DNA of 64,000 nucleotides from Peribacillus frigoritolerans (GCF_001636405.1 NZ_KV440950.1:5348262-5412261), one strand, 5' to 3'; positions 16,183-26,215 are shown, counted from the stretch's first letter. The notes: generated by a model from the letters alone, not told the origin. Made by a program: numbers and translations.

Positions 16183-17316
16183 TTATGCATTAAATCCCAA
16201 ATAAATACACGTCTTTACTGGAAAAATGCTTTTCTGTTCAGGAACCAAAACCATCAAAGAAGAATACGGCATATTCCCTCCCTTTAATGCCACGTGTTGA
16301 CCGTTAGCTAGATCATTGAAATACGTTTCAAATCCAACTGTCGCAATAGGAATCGTCTTATCTGCGAAAACTTGGTAGGCATGCATCATATCCATGCTTC
16401 TTTTACTTACGATTTCTTTACCTCCAAACTTCCCATTCTGTAGCTGCATAATCATGTACTTTGACATGTCTTCTCCAGTGGACAAAATGCTTCCTTGTGG
16501 TGCATCTGTTAGACCATGCCCACTTGTTGGAATAGGATCGCCAGTGGGACCGTAATGTGTAGCCATTCTCTTGAGAAGATCAGGCGTAAAACGTACACTT
16601 GTAGACTTCATGCCTAATGGTTTGAAAATTTTCTTTTCCGTATATCGTGAGAAAGATGAGCCCGTAACATTCTCCACTGCATATCCTGCGAGTGCAAATG
16701 CGAAGTTGTCATACGTATAAGCTTCACCGGGCGGCCGTACCACCGTCGGCATATGTTTAAAGAAAAACTCCTTCATCGGGATATCTTGATTAACGTATTC
16801 TGGTCCGGTAATTGTAGTGATATCGGGAAAATCCACGCCGCTGGTATGGCTCAGCATATCAAAAGGGGTTTTCCTGTTTTATTGGGTATTTTCAATCCAC
16901 CGAGATATTGTTGTACATCTTGATCTAGTTTACGCTTTCCTTTATCGGCTTGTTGCATCACGGCCAAGGCAGTAAAAGTTTTCGAGACTGAAGCAATTTG
17001 GAAGACAGTTTCCTTATTGACGGGAATCTTCTTTTCTTTATCTGCATAACCGTCCCCTTTATTGATGACGACCTTTCCATCATGGACGACGACAAAACTT
17101 GAACCGTTTACACTGTACTCCTTCATTTTTTCTCAAATAACGGATCAGCAAAAGATTCTATTTCTTTTGCATTATTGGAGCTTTCGTCATTTGGACATCG
17201 GTCGTGGATGTCGGTGGTGTTGATTCTCCAACTTCTAATGATTATGGGGAACATGCAGAAATCATGCTAGTGGAAGTGAGAAGAATTGCGAGACTGTGAA
17301 TTGATTGCTTTTTTCA
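16183..17316 (-). pseudogene. Serine hydrolase (beta-lactamase/AmpC-like), multiply frameshifted
   Basis: The start at 17316 has AAGGAGAG upstream and encodes a basic N-terminus, but the secretory region is interrupted by stops. A frame containing FVVVHDGKVVINKGDGYADK and the SxxK motif SVSKTF (17126-16851) is followed, after a one-base shift in GGAAAACCCC, by MLSHTSGVDFPD and the YxN motif YDN within AYTYDNFAFALAGY (16857-16183). The C-terminus then breaks after SSLMVLVPEQK. At least three lesions make a working enzyme unlikely. The parent would have been an extracytoplasmic penicillin-recognising hydrolase. Confidence 0.8.
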
Positions 17317-17485
17317 TTTTTGGACTCTCCTTTGTTTGACTGAAAATTTCTTGTCAGCACAACGAGCAGTCAGCTCTTCAGCTATATAAACCGAGTGTAG
17401 CAAGCGGAAAGTCATAGTAGCTAGTGACCTTTCGTCATCTTCATGCATGACATAAAAAATAGAGCGTAGAACGGTTAGTTTCATT

Positions 17486-17507
17486 GTCATGACCTATAAA
17501 TCATGAC
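17486..17507. promoter_or_regulatory. Inverted repeat upstream of the sensor/kinase pair
   Basis: GTCATGA-N8-TCATGAC lies 86 bp before the sensor-protein start. Its size suits a dimeric NarL/LuxR-type regulator. Binding by the receiver-HTH part of the downstream fusion protein (autoregulation) is conjecture. Confidence 0.4.
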
Positions 17508-17592
17508 ACTTTGACACTACCGTATGTGACAGGCGAAAAGTTAGAATCGAAGAGCGGCTCATAACTTATTAGAAAGAGGAGGAGAAATTCTA

Positions 17593-18183
17593 ATGACGAA
17601 AGAAGCAGCTCAAAAAAGTTTGCAAGATTTCTACTTTTTGTTGTTTACCTTCGGATCCGGATTGTTTTACTTTTGCTTCTATTTGGCCAGCATTACATTT
17701 GCACTCGTGATGACAGTTATTTTCGTAGGTATTCCCTTGTTAGCGAGTGTGTTGCGGACAACTCACACGTTTGTCCAGTATGAACGTATTCAGACGAAGG
17801 TTTATACGGATATATCGATAGAGCCAATCCTACCAAGGACAAAAAGTGGAGAGGATAAATGGATTGAAGCGAAAGAAGCAATTCTTAATAATAACAATTG
17901 GAGGGCTATTTTTTGGCTCATGCAGAAGTTTCTTATTGGGGTAATTAGTCTCATATGTGCCGTTTTATTGTATGTAGCTCCGCTTGTATTTATCGTTACA
18001 CCGTTACTTTTTCAATATCTTGATATATATTTATTAGGAATAACCGTGAATTCATGGAAGGAATCCATATGTGTCATGATCGTTGGGGGTATTCTCTCCT
18101 GGATACGTACTTGTATTGGAAACAGTTTAGTTCAAATGATTGGAAAGTACACGACTTCCATGTTCAAAGCTATTAAGGGGTGA
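17593..18183 (+). CDS. Membrane 'sensor' domain protein
   Basis: 196 residues with about four hydrophobic helices in two pairs (residues 15-55 and 110-165) joined by a charged loop with WIEAKEAILNNNNWRAIFWL. This is the layout of the putative sensor module found fused to NarL-type histidine kinases. Here it is a separate gene, ending four bases before the kinase start, after GAGGAGGAGAA. It probably senses an envelope signal and acts on the kinase next door. Confidence 0.7.
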   Translation: MTKEAAQKSLQDFYFLLFTFGSGLFYFCFYLASITFALVMTVIFVGIPLLASVLRTTHTFVQYERIQTKVYTDISIEPILPRTKSGEDKWIEAKEAILNNNNWRAIFWLMQKFLIGVISLICAVLLYVAPLVFIVTPLLFQYLDIYLLGITVNSWKESICVMIVGGILSWIRTCIGNSLVQMIGKYTTSMFKAIKG

Positions 18184-18187
18184 TAAT

Positions 18188-19978
18188 TTGTTTGGGATTT
18201 TGAAACAATGGTTTTGGTTTGACTGGGTATTACTTTGTATACGTTTTGTCATCTGGCTCTCAATGATGTTAACTACTATCCAACACCAAGACCATTTAAC
18301 TGTGCCACTTTGGATCATCATTCTTTGGGAAGTGGCCTCATTTTCAGTACCTTGGATTTGTTTAATGTTCAGTTATCGCTATTATCTGTTTACTGAGATA
18401 GTTTTGTTTGGTGGAGTTTGCTTCTACTTAATCTTATTATTTCCAGCGGCTTATCTAGCTTTTTTAATGCCGACTTTCATGATCGCGGCAAATAGTGCCC
18501 ATAAATCATACCGGTGGTCGGGTTCTATCACAATTGTTCTGTTTCCGTTTCTCATTGCAATATTTTCCCGTGAAATAGATGTATGGGTGATTATCCTACA
18601 AATGGGACTGGCCTTTGCAATGGGATTTTCCTTTCGTTTACTCGTTATTAATTACCGTAACAATGAAATTATTCGTAACCAGAAGCTTGTATTGGAACAG
18701 TATTTATCTCAGATTGAACGAATTACTTTGCTAGAGGAGCGTGATAGACTCTCAAAAGATTTGCACGATACGATGGGACATTCCTATACCTCAATCATTA
18801 TGGGGATGGAAACATTACGTAAGGAATTAAAGACAAAAGATGGGGAACAAAAGCTTGACTCATTATTGAAATTGGCCCGTAACAGTATGGCAGAAGTGAG
18901 AACGTATTTACATCAAATGGATTCACAACAAGAATCACTTCCGTTAATTGTTACCTTGAAACAATTGGCGGAAGAGTTCCAGAAACATGCAAAAGTAAAT
19001 GTACGCACTCGAATAATAGGGGAAGAGTACACGGTCCCCAAACAAGTGAAAATGACATTGTATCGGAGCTTGCAGGAAGCACTGACTAATGCTGTACGAC
19101 ACGGACAATCCACCGAAATCATTGTGTCACTGCATTTTGAGCCGCAACAGACGAGATTGGATGTGCAAGATAATGGCTGCGGAGTGGAGGAATGGAAAGA
19201 TGGCTTCGGGTTAACTGCGATGAAAGAACGTACGGCACAATTACAAGGTAGAGTCACTATATACTCCGAAAAAGGCGTGGGGACGCTCATCTCATGTGTG
19301 TTACCTAAACTGGAGCAATTATCCAACGAAAGAATCCGCTTGTGTATCGTCGATGATCATTCGTTTATTCGAGAAAGTCTCTATACAATCTTGGATGAAC
19401 AGAAGGACTTGCAGGTAGTGGGCATGGCTGAAGATGGAGAGCAAGCTGTAGAATTGTGTGGAAGGCTGAATCCAGATTTGGTATTAATGGATTTGGAGAT
19501 GCCCAATCTGGATGGGATTCGTGCCACCAAAATAATCAAGGATAAATGGCCTGACATTCGTGTCCTCATCCTTTCAACGTTTCAGGATATAGAAAGGGCG
19601 AAGGAAATCATACGAAGCGGCGCTGACGGCTATCTGCTAAAATCCATAGAGTCACGTGAACTAGCTGAATCGATTCGCCTCGTCTATCGGGGAGCCACTA
19701 TGATTGACCAAGATTTGTTCCATAGAATGTGGGATGGAAATGAGGAGGCAGAGCCAGCCGGATTGAAGTTAGATGGAAAAGAGTATGGCTTAACGAAACG
19801 CGAACTAGAGGTTTTGAATCTTTTGTCTCAAGGAATTCGTTATAAAACAATTGCTTCGGAACTTTACTTATCAAACGGCACTGTAAGAAATTACGCTTCC
19901 ACTCTCTATGATAAATTGGGAGTCAAAAATCGAGAAGAAGCCGTGCAAAAGGCAAGAGATACAGGATTACTTTCATAA
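18188..19978 (+). CDS. Histidine kinase, receiver and LuxR-type DNA-binding domain in one polypeptide
   Basis: 596 residues from a TTG start preceded by AGGGGTGAT; an upstream in-frame ATG at 18140 overlaps the sensor gene. Order: about five membrane helices (1-150), a HisKA_3 dimerisation helix with phospho-acceptor His193 in LSKDLHDTMGH, an ATP-binding domain (QEALTNAVRHG, DNGCGVEEWKDGFGLTAMKE), then without a break a receiver from about residue 380 with Asp435 (LVLMDLEMPNLDG), and a LuxR-type helix-turn-helix at the C-terminus (LTKRELEVLNLLSQG). NarL-type systems normally use two proteins. A GGAG sits at the junction, where an initiation codon is absent, so the fusion may stem from loss of a stop/start pair. 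The DNA-binding part would be membrane-tethered. Confidence 0.85.
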   Translation: MFGILKQWFWFDWVLLCIRFVIWLSMMLTTIQHQDHLTVPLWIIILWEVASFSVPWICLMFSYRYYLFTEIVLFGGVCFYLILLFPAAYLAFLMPTFMIAANSAHKSYRWSGSITIVLFPFLIAIFSREIDVWVIILQMGLAFAMGFSFRLLVINYRNNEIIRNQKLVLEQYLSQIERITLLEERDRLSKDLHDTMGHSYTSIIMGMETLRKELKTKDGEQKLDSLLKLARNSMAEVRTYLHQMDSQQESLPLIVTLKQLAEEFQKHAKVNVRTRIIGEEYTVPKQVKMTLYRSLQEALTNAVRHGQSTEIIVSLHFEPQQTRLDVQDNGCGVEEWKDGFGLTAMKERTAQLQGRVTIYSEKGVGTLISCVLPKLEQLSNERIRLCIVDDHSFIRESLYTILDEQKDLQVVGMAEDGEQAVELCGRLNPDLVLMDLEMPNLDGIRATKIIKDKWPDIRVLILSTFQDIERAKEIIRSGADGYLLKSIESRELAESIRLVYRGATMIDQDLFHRMWDGNEEAEPAGLKLDGKEYGLTKRELEVLNLLSQGIRYKTIASELYLSNGTVRNYASTLYDKLGVKNREEAVQKARDTGLLS

Positions 19979-21068
19979 GAGGGATTACTTTCATCTGCTA
20001 GGGGTGTGTGAACGTTCAAGGTTTCAGGGGACCACATGTCAAAAATATGTGTTATAGGAAGTTTTATAGCTTCTATAAATAAAATTTTTAAGTAATTCAT
20101 GATTAATTTTCAATGAATCATATAAAGACAATCATATAAAACCCAACATAATCGATCTTATTTTGGGTTTTATAATGTAGCATAAGAAAAAGCGATCCTT
20201 CTTAATAAAGAATTGCAGGACATTTGAATTAAGTATTTGGATTACGGTCATAAACTCCTCGATTCATCTGCTTTTAGCCTATAGACCAGGTCGGTATAAT
20301 CCTCTTCTGAAAGGTAACCTTTGGTTCTCCACTTTTGAATTACTTTATAGTGAACTTACAAAATAGTTTTCCACATCCCTTCTTGGAAACCCTGTTTCTT
20401 TACCATTTCAGCAATAGAAAGACCTTCTATCAGTATTGGTCATTTTCCTTCTGATTAACTTTTAGCTAATTATAGATTGATTTATAATCATAGTGGATTT
20501 GATAAACTACTTTCCCTTCTTTTTTATAATTTTCTTCCGTTTGAACACTTTGTGATAAAGTTAGATACATTGAAAATAAAAAAAGTGCACTTTTCAAGTG
20601 TTACCTTTAACACCGATATAAAACCTTCCCTTATATAGTTCATTTTTATTGTGTCGGGTTCTATTTATTTTATGTCCCTTATTTGAATAGAATAGCCTTC
20701 TGCAACTAACCTGCCATAGTCCGTAATCCACTTTATACATCCTAATGACAACTTTATTTCTTGTTTTTTCCTCCTTTTTATCCTTTAAAGAGTAAGCAGT
20801 ATATATTACAATATATTAATATCAATAAAATGGTATTTCAGTTAATAATTACACATCACTAATAGGGAGCTAAGGGAAATTCCCTGTAATTCACACGATT
20901 ATCATTTAATCGTTATCATGGTAGTAATAGTTCTGCTTGTCGTTAAAATTTTAAAGAACCTATTGCATATTAAATAAGGCCACCCAAAAGGAGAAACTTA
21001 AAATTTATATTGAAATTAATTTTATCTAGTCATAATACGATAAAATCTTATGTATTTAGTTTGCGAAT
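19979..21068. other. Long intergenic stretch with gene remnants and a hairpin
   Basis: A hairpin ATAAAACCCAA/TTGGGTTTTAT lies at 20136-20173 and is followed by an altered repeat module (AAGCGATCCTTCTTAATAAA). Minus-strand remnants are readable near 20260-20440 (EGLSIAEMVKKQGFQEGMWK, stop, HYKVIQKWRTKGYLSEEDYT) and near 20470-20575 (SVQTEENYKKEGKVVYQIHY). A degenerate AACTAACCTGCC copy is at 20704. No intact gene is seen. Confidence 0.4.
20136..20173. repeat. 11-bp hairpin
   Basis: ATAAAACCCAA pairs with TTGGGTTTTAT around a 16-base loop. It lies about 160 bp beyond the kinase/regulator gene and might be its terminator, although the T-run is poor. Confidence 0.5.
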
Positions 21069-21083
21069 AATTTTTTGAAAATT
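21069..21083 (+). promoter_or_regulatory. CodY-like box upstream of brnQ
   Basis: AATTTTTTGAAAATT differs from the CodY consensus AATTTTCWGAAAATT at one position. It lies 46 bp before the brnQ start. Repression of branched-chain amino acid uptake by CodY in rich medium is established for Bacillus relatives; here it is inferred. Confidence 0.6.
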
Positions 21084-21129
21084 ACTTTTTTTAAAAAGTG
21101 AAATTTAGTCATTTCATGGAGGGTTTAAT

Positions 21130-22494
21130 TTGCCTACTAAAGTACCATTTTCATTTATAGTAGTTATTGGTTTAATGTTATTTGCTCTATTTTTTGGGGC
21201 AGGAAATTTAATTTTCCCACCAATGCTTGGTCAATCAGCAGGAATAAATATCTGGTCAGCAAATGCAGGGTTTTTAATAACAGGAGTCGGCCTACCGTTA
21301 CTTGGTGTGTTAGCACTTGGTTTTTCGGGGAAAGATGATTTACAGTCGTTAGCAAGTCGGGTACATCCTGTGTTTGGTATTGTATTTACAACCGTTCTTT
21401 ATTTAGCCATTGGTCCTTTATTTGCTTTGCCTAGATCAGGAAACGTTTCTTTTGAAATCGGTGTAAAACCTTTTTTGTCCGAAAATTCAGGCTCTACACC
21501 TTTACTTATTTTTACACTCATCTTTTTTAGCATTACGTGCCTTTTTTCGATCAATCCCGCGAGAGTTGTCGGAATTGTCGGGAAAATATTAACACCAATC
21601 AAGATAACGTTCATTGGAATCCTAGTAGTAGTTGCTTTTAAACATCCAATCGGAGATTTTCAAGCACCTATTAAGAATTATTCAGTTCAACCATTTTTTA
21701 ATGGGTTTAGAGAAGGTTATTTAACAATGGATACGCTTGCATCTTTTGTTTTTGGCATCATCATCATTAATGCCATTAAAGAAAAAGGTGCAAAAACAAA
21801 AAAACAAATTATGGTTGTTTGTGCAAAAGCAACTGGAATTGCTGCCTTTTTCCTAGCAACCATGTATTCAGCTCTTTCTTATATGGGTGCTTCAAGTGTA
21901 GAAAAACTTGGACACCTGGATAATGGAGGTACCATCTTAGCAAAAGTCTCGGATTATTATTTTGGAGCTTATGGCGGGATATTATTAGGGTTAATGATTA
22001 CAGTAGCTTGTTTAACAACAAGCGTAGGACTTGTTACATCTTGTTCTTCATTCTTCCATAAACTATTTCCAAAGGTATCTTACAAAACAATTGCTATTAG
22101 TTTATCTATTTTTAGTGCAATAGTTGCCAATATTGGGCTAACACAGTTAATTGCAGTTTCAATTCCTCTCCTAACAGCTATTTATCCATTAGCTATTGTA
22201 TTAATTTTCTTAACATTTTTTCATTCTTTATTTAAAGGGAAAGCTGAAGTGTATCAAGGAAGCTTACTTTTAACATTTATCATTAGTTTATTTGATGGAT
22301 TAAACCGAGCTGGTATACGCTTTTCATCCATTAATAATTTCTTTCATGAAATTCTTCCTCTGTATGATGTAGGACTAGGGTGGATTATCCCAGCAATTGT
22401 TGGAGGGTTTATAGGGTTTAGCAGTAGCATAATACGAGTGAAATTCGGTCTTAATCATCCAACTAGAATAGTTAAAAGAAAAAAAATTTCTTAA
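21130..22494 (+). CDS. brnQ: Branched-chain amino acid transporter BrnQ (LIVCS family)
   Basis: 454 residues with twelve predicted helices. FFGAGNLIFPPMLGQSAG near residue 20 and GVGLPLLGVLAL are hallmarks of the LIVCS family, which moves leucine, isoleucine and valine with Na+ or H+. Length is normal. The TTG start at 21130 follows GGAGGG. It is a single gene with its own terminator and a CodY-like box upstream. Confidence 0.92.
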   Translation: MPTKVPFSFIVVIGLMLFALFFGAGNLIFPPMLGQSAGINIWSANAGFLITGVGLPLLGVLALGFSGKDDLQSLASRVHPVFGIVFTTVLYLAIGPLFALPRSGNVSFEIGVKPFLSENSGSTPLLIFTLIFFSITCLFSINPARVVGIVGKILTPIKITFIGILVVVAFKHPIGDFQAPIKNYSVQPFFNGFREGYLTMDTLASFVFGIIIINAIKEKGAKTKKQIMVVCAKATGIAAFFLATMYSALSYMGASSVEKLGHLDNGGTILAKVSDYYFGAYGGILLGLMITVACLTTSVGLVTSCSSFFHKLFPKVSYKTIAISLSIFSAIVANIGLTQLIAVSIPLLTAIYPLAIVLIFLTFFHSLFKGKAEVYQGSLLLTFIISLFDGLNRAGIRFSSINNFFHEILPLYDVGLGWIIPAIVGGFIGFSSSIIRVKFGLNHPTRIVKRKKIS

Positions 22495-22529
22495 AAATGT
22501 CAACCATTTTTTCTATTTGTTGACATTTT
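22494..22529 (+). terminator. Terminator of brnQ
   Basis: AAAATGTCAAC/GTTGACATTTT form an 11-bp stem beginning at the stop codon. The 3' arm ends in TTTT. Directly after it is a GAACG...CGTTC copy of the dispersed palindrome. Confidence 0.6.
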
Positions 22530-22609
22530 AATCGAACGGCACCTGTTCGTTCTCTAAGGGGTAGCGTCAGGAAAATGCAGATTTACAACGTTAAGGAAAT
22601 TTCGATATT

Positions 22610-22655
22610 AAAAAGCCCAATTTCTCAGCATTAAAATTGAGAAATTGGGCTTTTT
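22610..22655. repeat. 18-bp perfect hairpin followed by the dispersed palindrome
   Basis: Arms 22610-22627 and 22638-22655 (AAAAAGCCCAATTTCTCA and complement) have A-run and T-run ends, so it could terminate transcription in both directions. CAACTAACCTGCCCCGTTAG starts nine bases later (22664-22683), followed by CCATAAGAAAAAGGCTGCC. Confidence 0.75.
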
Positions 22656-22847
22656 TCGTTATTCAACTAACCTGCCCCGTTAGTGCCATAAGAAAAAGGC
22701 TGCCTCACCCAAACTTCCTTTAGTAAAATAAGTGCAGCCAGATGTTTCTGGTTAAACCCATTAATTCACCGTCGGTCCACCATTTGGCGAATAATTCAGC
22801 ATATCTCCCTCAAGAAAACGGAACCGATTACAAATAAGCAGTATAAT

Positions 22848-23399
22848 CTATAATCCTACTGAGTTTATAATTCCGTAATATACCAGATCTTCAAATCGAT
22901 TTTCTTTCCTCACATGATCAATTAATATCCCTTCTTTTTTCAAGCCTAATTTTTGCATTACTCTTCCTGAAGCTGGATTTGAATTAAAGTAACGAGCAAA
23001 TACTTTATGGTATTGCTTTTCTTCAAATGCAAAATGTAATATAGCTTGCGCTGCCTCTGTAGCATATCCATTTCCCCAAAATTTTTTACCAATCCAATAG
23101 GATATTTCACCATTATTAAACTTTTGGTTGTTAGATAACGCTATAGCTCCATATAATTCTCCACTTTCCTTATCTGTTATATTAAATTCATATGACTTAT
23201 TAGCATTAAAATTGTCAAGATGATGCTCAATCCATGATAAAGCATCATCTATAGTGTATGGATAAGGTAGGTACAATGTATTTTTATAAATATTATAATT
23301 ATTACAAAGTTTAGTAACTGCTACTGCATCAGATTTTTGAAAAATTCTTAGTACTAGCCTTTTAGTGGTAATTGTTTTATTTAAATTATCATATATCAT
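22848..23399 (-). CDS. GNAT acetyltransferase, RimJ/RimL type
   Basis: 183 residues. The N-terminal TKRLVLRIFQKSDA and the acetyl-CoA pyrophosphate loop region YWIGKKFWGNGYATEAAQAI, then NPASGRVMQKLGLKKEG, identify a RimJ/RimL-like N-acetyltransferase. These modify ribosomal-protein N-termini or small molecules; the substrate here is unknown. GGGGGG lies upstream of the ATG. Single gene between repeat elements. Confidence 0.85.
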   Translation of the reverse strand: MIYDNLNKTITTKRLVLRIFQKSDAVAVTKLCNNYNIYKNTLYLPYPYTIDDALSWIEHHLDNFNANKSYEFNITDKESGELYGAIALSNNQKFNNGEISYWIGKKFWGNGYATEAAQAILHFAFEEKQYHKVFARYFNSNPASGRVMQKLGLKKEGILIDHVRKENRFEDLVYYGIINSVGL

Positions 23400-23424
23400 T
23401 AGAATTCCCCCCTAATTTTGGATA

Positions 23425-23791
23425 CTAATAGTTCCATAAGAAATTTCTATGGCGGCGAATGGGGCGTTCTCCCTTCCTGGACGGGAATAAATAGGGACTC
23501 GGGACGCTTTGGGCGTACTCAAAGACCTCTTCAAAGCAATTCGCGATATACATGTCGCGGATTTTTTGCGTTTTGCCTTCCTTGACCCGAAGAATCTTGT
23601 TTTGTTTGCTTTAAGGTCAGGATCTGCTTCGTGCTGAGTTTGAGTAGGTCCCCAACACGTAAGCCGGTCTCACAGCCTAAAACAAACAGGATGTAATCGC
23701 GCTCCGAACAATGGCGCTTCAGCGCCCATTTCATATCTTCTAACTGCTGCTGATCCCGGATCGGCTGCACATTTTTTTGTTGTGTCATCAT
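23425..23791 (-). pseudogene. Tyrosine recombinase fragment, frameshifted
   Basis: From an ATG preceded by GGGGAGG, the frame reads MMTQQKNVQPIRDQQQLED and YILFVLGCETGLRVGDLLKL, the helical region before the catalytic Arg of XerC-like recombinases (the Arg is in TGLRVGDLL). Near 23590 the frame shifts and continues ILRVKEGKTQKIRDMYIANC and PYLFPSRKGERPIRRHRNF, stopping at 23425. The C-terminal half with the catalytic His/Tyr is absent. A relic of an integrase-like gene. Confidence 0.7.
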
Positions 23792-24004
23792 CATCGACCT
23801 CCCCTTCTTCAAACCCTTATGTACCAATGATTTGAATGTACGATAATTTCACAAAATCATACATTTCTAACTTTTAGGCATTCATTTTTACTAGATATAT
23901 GGAAGGATTTAACCGGGCTAATGATTAATTAAGAAATACATAGCTATTAAAGATAGGATTATGGGAACCTTTCCCCCACTTTCCCGAACACAAAAACCCT
24001 TAAC

Positions 24005-24040
24005 TTCATCCTCTTTATGGATGAAGCTAAAGGTATACAT
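24005..24040 (-). terminator. Probable terminator of the protease gene
   Basis: CTTCATCC and GGATGAAG form an 8-bp stem about 25 bases beyond the stop. On the minus strand AAGGGTTTTTG follows. The T-run is modest. Confidence 0.5.
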
Positions 24041-24055
24041 ATATATATATAACAA

Positions 24056-26215
24056 CTATTTTAAAACTGAGATGGAATCAACATTCACCTCTGTAGAAGT
24101 TTTACGGGCAACAGGATCTGCCTGACCAGTCCATTCAATAGATAATACGTGCTTACCTGCAGTTAGTCCTGTTTTACTGAAGATTTCTTCTTTATACTTA
24201 GGAGTAGCAGCATGCAAGCTATAGTTTGCTGATTTTCCGTCCAATGTCACTTTTACAATTCCTTGTTTGTCATTTTTTATAGCTTTATAGGATATTCCTG
24301 TACCATTAAACACAATTTTCACAGTTGAACCGGTTTGGTTTGTACTTATGTATGAGCTTGCCGAAGCACTTCCATCGGATATTTTATTCCATGTTCCTTC
24401 ATATCCAAAATATTTACTTGTATTTTCATATGTTCCTGCTCCAATGCCTTCTGTAACAGAAAGAGTGTATTTTCCAGCTCCACTAAAAGCGTGGGCATTC
24501 AAATAATATGTGCCTGTTTTAGGAGCTGTAAAAGTAAAGGACTCCTTGGATGAATTTGTAATTTCTGAATGTGCTACAATGCCGTTGCTCGAATTTACAG
24601 TCTTTGTAGTGTCGTTATACAAATATAGATCAAAGTCCGTCCCGGAATCACCAGTTAGTGTAGCCTTCACCTTTTCCCCTTTTAATAGTTTAATAGAATA
24701 AACATCATTTTTATCTTTACTTGCATCAAGTGAAGTACTGATACTCCCTCCCTTCCAAGCAATACCAGGGATATCAGAATCTACCTCGAAATTAACAGCT
24801 TTCCCTGCATTCACAAGTCCTCCCGTACCAACTTTTCCTGTTAATGAAGACAGCTTTGTAGTGGTTCTCAAGATGGCATCCTTGATTTGAATGGGAGTAT
24901 ACGATGAACGTGCGCTTTTTACTAACGCTGCTACTCCTGTAACATGCGGGGTAGCCATGGATGTTCCATCAAGATATTCATAAGCCGTAGAATAGTCGCC
25001 TTCCACACTTGGGGTTGTACTTAAAATACTTTCACCAGGAGCAGCGACATCTACGCTTTTTGCACCGTAGTTAGAAAAACCTGAAAGATTTCCTGTATTG
25101 TTAATAGAGGCTACAGAAAGAATGTTAGGCAAATCATAAGCAGCAGGATACATTGGACTTGTATCCGAGTTCTCTGCAAAGTTACCTGCCGCAGCTATAA
25201 ATAAGGTGCCTGAGTTTTTAATAGCATCCTTTAATGCTTGTGAATGTTCTCCTCCACCCCATGAGTTATTCAAAATCTTTACACCTTTTGCCTTAGCATA
25301 TTCAATGGCAACAATCGCATCAGATTCGTACCCTCCATATGGTCCGAGAAACTTGAGAGGCATAATTTTCACATTTGGTGCAATACCGGTAACTCCAATT
25401 TTATTTGCTTTTGCAGCTATTGTTCCTGCAACATGAGTTCCGTGGAAGTCTTCCTCTCCTCGAATGAACAATTTATTATTTTTATCATAAAAATTCCAGC
25501 CGTTTACATCGTCTATATATCCATTTTTATCATTATCGATTCCATCGTTAGGGATTTCTTCAGTGTTTACCCAAATTCTATCTTTTAATTCTGGGTGATT
25601 AATTTCGATTCCTGTATCAATCACTCCAATAACAAGAGAGGAACTGCCCTTTGTATTAGCCCATGCTGCTTCCGTATTTATATCAATACCTTTTTTACCA
25701 ACTAGTCCTAATATTTCCTGTCCAGTATTTTTAAGTCCCCATAGTTCGCTATATAGGGGATCTGTAACTGCTGTCGGTTGATATACATAGTTTGGCTCTA
25801 CATACTCAACATTAGAAGAAGCGTTAAGTTCTTTTAACACATCTGCCATCTTTTTATTTTTGGAAAATTTCATTACATGTGTTCCTTCTTTATTCAATTC
25901 TTTTGCATTTGTTAAACCTAAAGTAGTGCTCAGGGATCCTAGACTTTTTATGGAGTAATTCTTTTTAAATTTTACGATAACCTCATTTTCTTTATACTTC
26001 TTTGGTTTGTTATTATTAAAATAAGTAAGGATTTCCCTTTTTTTAACTTCGCTACTATCTACTTTTATTATCTCCTCTTGTATGTTTCCTTCTACCTTTT
26101 TCTCATGTTTAACAACTTGAGGAGTATTCGCAGAAGTGGCAGCAAATGTTGTTGTCCCCCCAAATAATAATCCTACAGCCCCGCATATACCTATTATCTT
26201 TTTTGATATTCTCAT
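24056..26215 (-). CDS. Secreted subtilisin-family serine protease with PPC and C-terminal accessory domains
   Basis: 719 residues. A signal peptide (1-26) is followed by an inhibitor-I9-like propeptide (about 70-147, ENEVIVKFKKNYSIKSLG to NVEYVEPNYVY) and a subtilase domain with Asp200 (VIDTGIEINHPEL), His258 (DFHGTHVAGTIAA), oxyanion Asn345 and Ser419 (GTSMATPHVTG). An insert with NDGIDNDKNGYIDD resembles a calcium-binding loop. After it come a PPC-type beta domain (about 490-590, YYLNAHAFSGAGKYTLSV) and a last beta domain (YEGTWNKISDGSASASSY) likely to bind a substrate or the wall. GGGAG lies upstream of the ATG. Single gene. Confidence 0.92.
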   Translation of the reverse strand: MRISKKIIGICGAVGLLFGGTTTFAATSANTPQVVKHEKKVEGNIQEEIIKVDSSEVKKREILTYFNNNKPKKYKENEVIVKFKKNYSIKSLGSLSTTLGLTNAKELNKEGTHVMKFSKNKKMADVLKELNASSNVEYVEPNYVYQPTAVTDPLYSELWGLKNTGQEILGLVGKKGIDINTEAAWANTKGSSSLVIGVIDTGIEINHPELKDRIWVNTEEIPNDGIDNDKNGYIDDVNGWNFYDKNNKLFIRGEEDFHGTHVAGTIAAKANKIGVTGIAPNVKIMPLKFLGPYGGYESDAIVAIEYAKAKGVKILNNSWGGGEHSQALKDAIKNSGTLFIAAAGNFAENSDTSPMYPAAYDLPNILSVASINNTGNLSGFSNYGAKSVDVAAPGESILSTTPSVEGDYSTAYEYLDGTSMATPHVTGVAALVKSARSSYTPIQIKDAILRTTTKLSSLTGKVGTGGLVNAGKAVNFEVDSDIPGIAWKGGSISTSLDASKDKNDVYSIKLLKGEKVKATLTGDSGTDFDLYLYNDTTKTVNSSNGIVAHSEITNSSKESFTFTAPKTGTYYLNAHAFSGAGKYTLSVTEGIGAGTYENTSKYFGYEGTWNKISDGSASASSYISTNQTGSTVKIVFNGTGISYKAIKNDKQGIVKVTLDGKSANYSLHAATPKYKEEIFSKTGLTAGKHVLSIEWTGQADPVARKTSTEVNVDSISVLK

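Noticed and set aside
18140..18187. ATG at 18140 as start of the kinase fusion
   Set aside because: It lies inside the sensor gene without a ribosome site; TTG at 18188 follows AGGGGTGAT.
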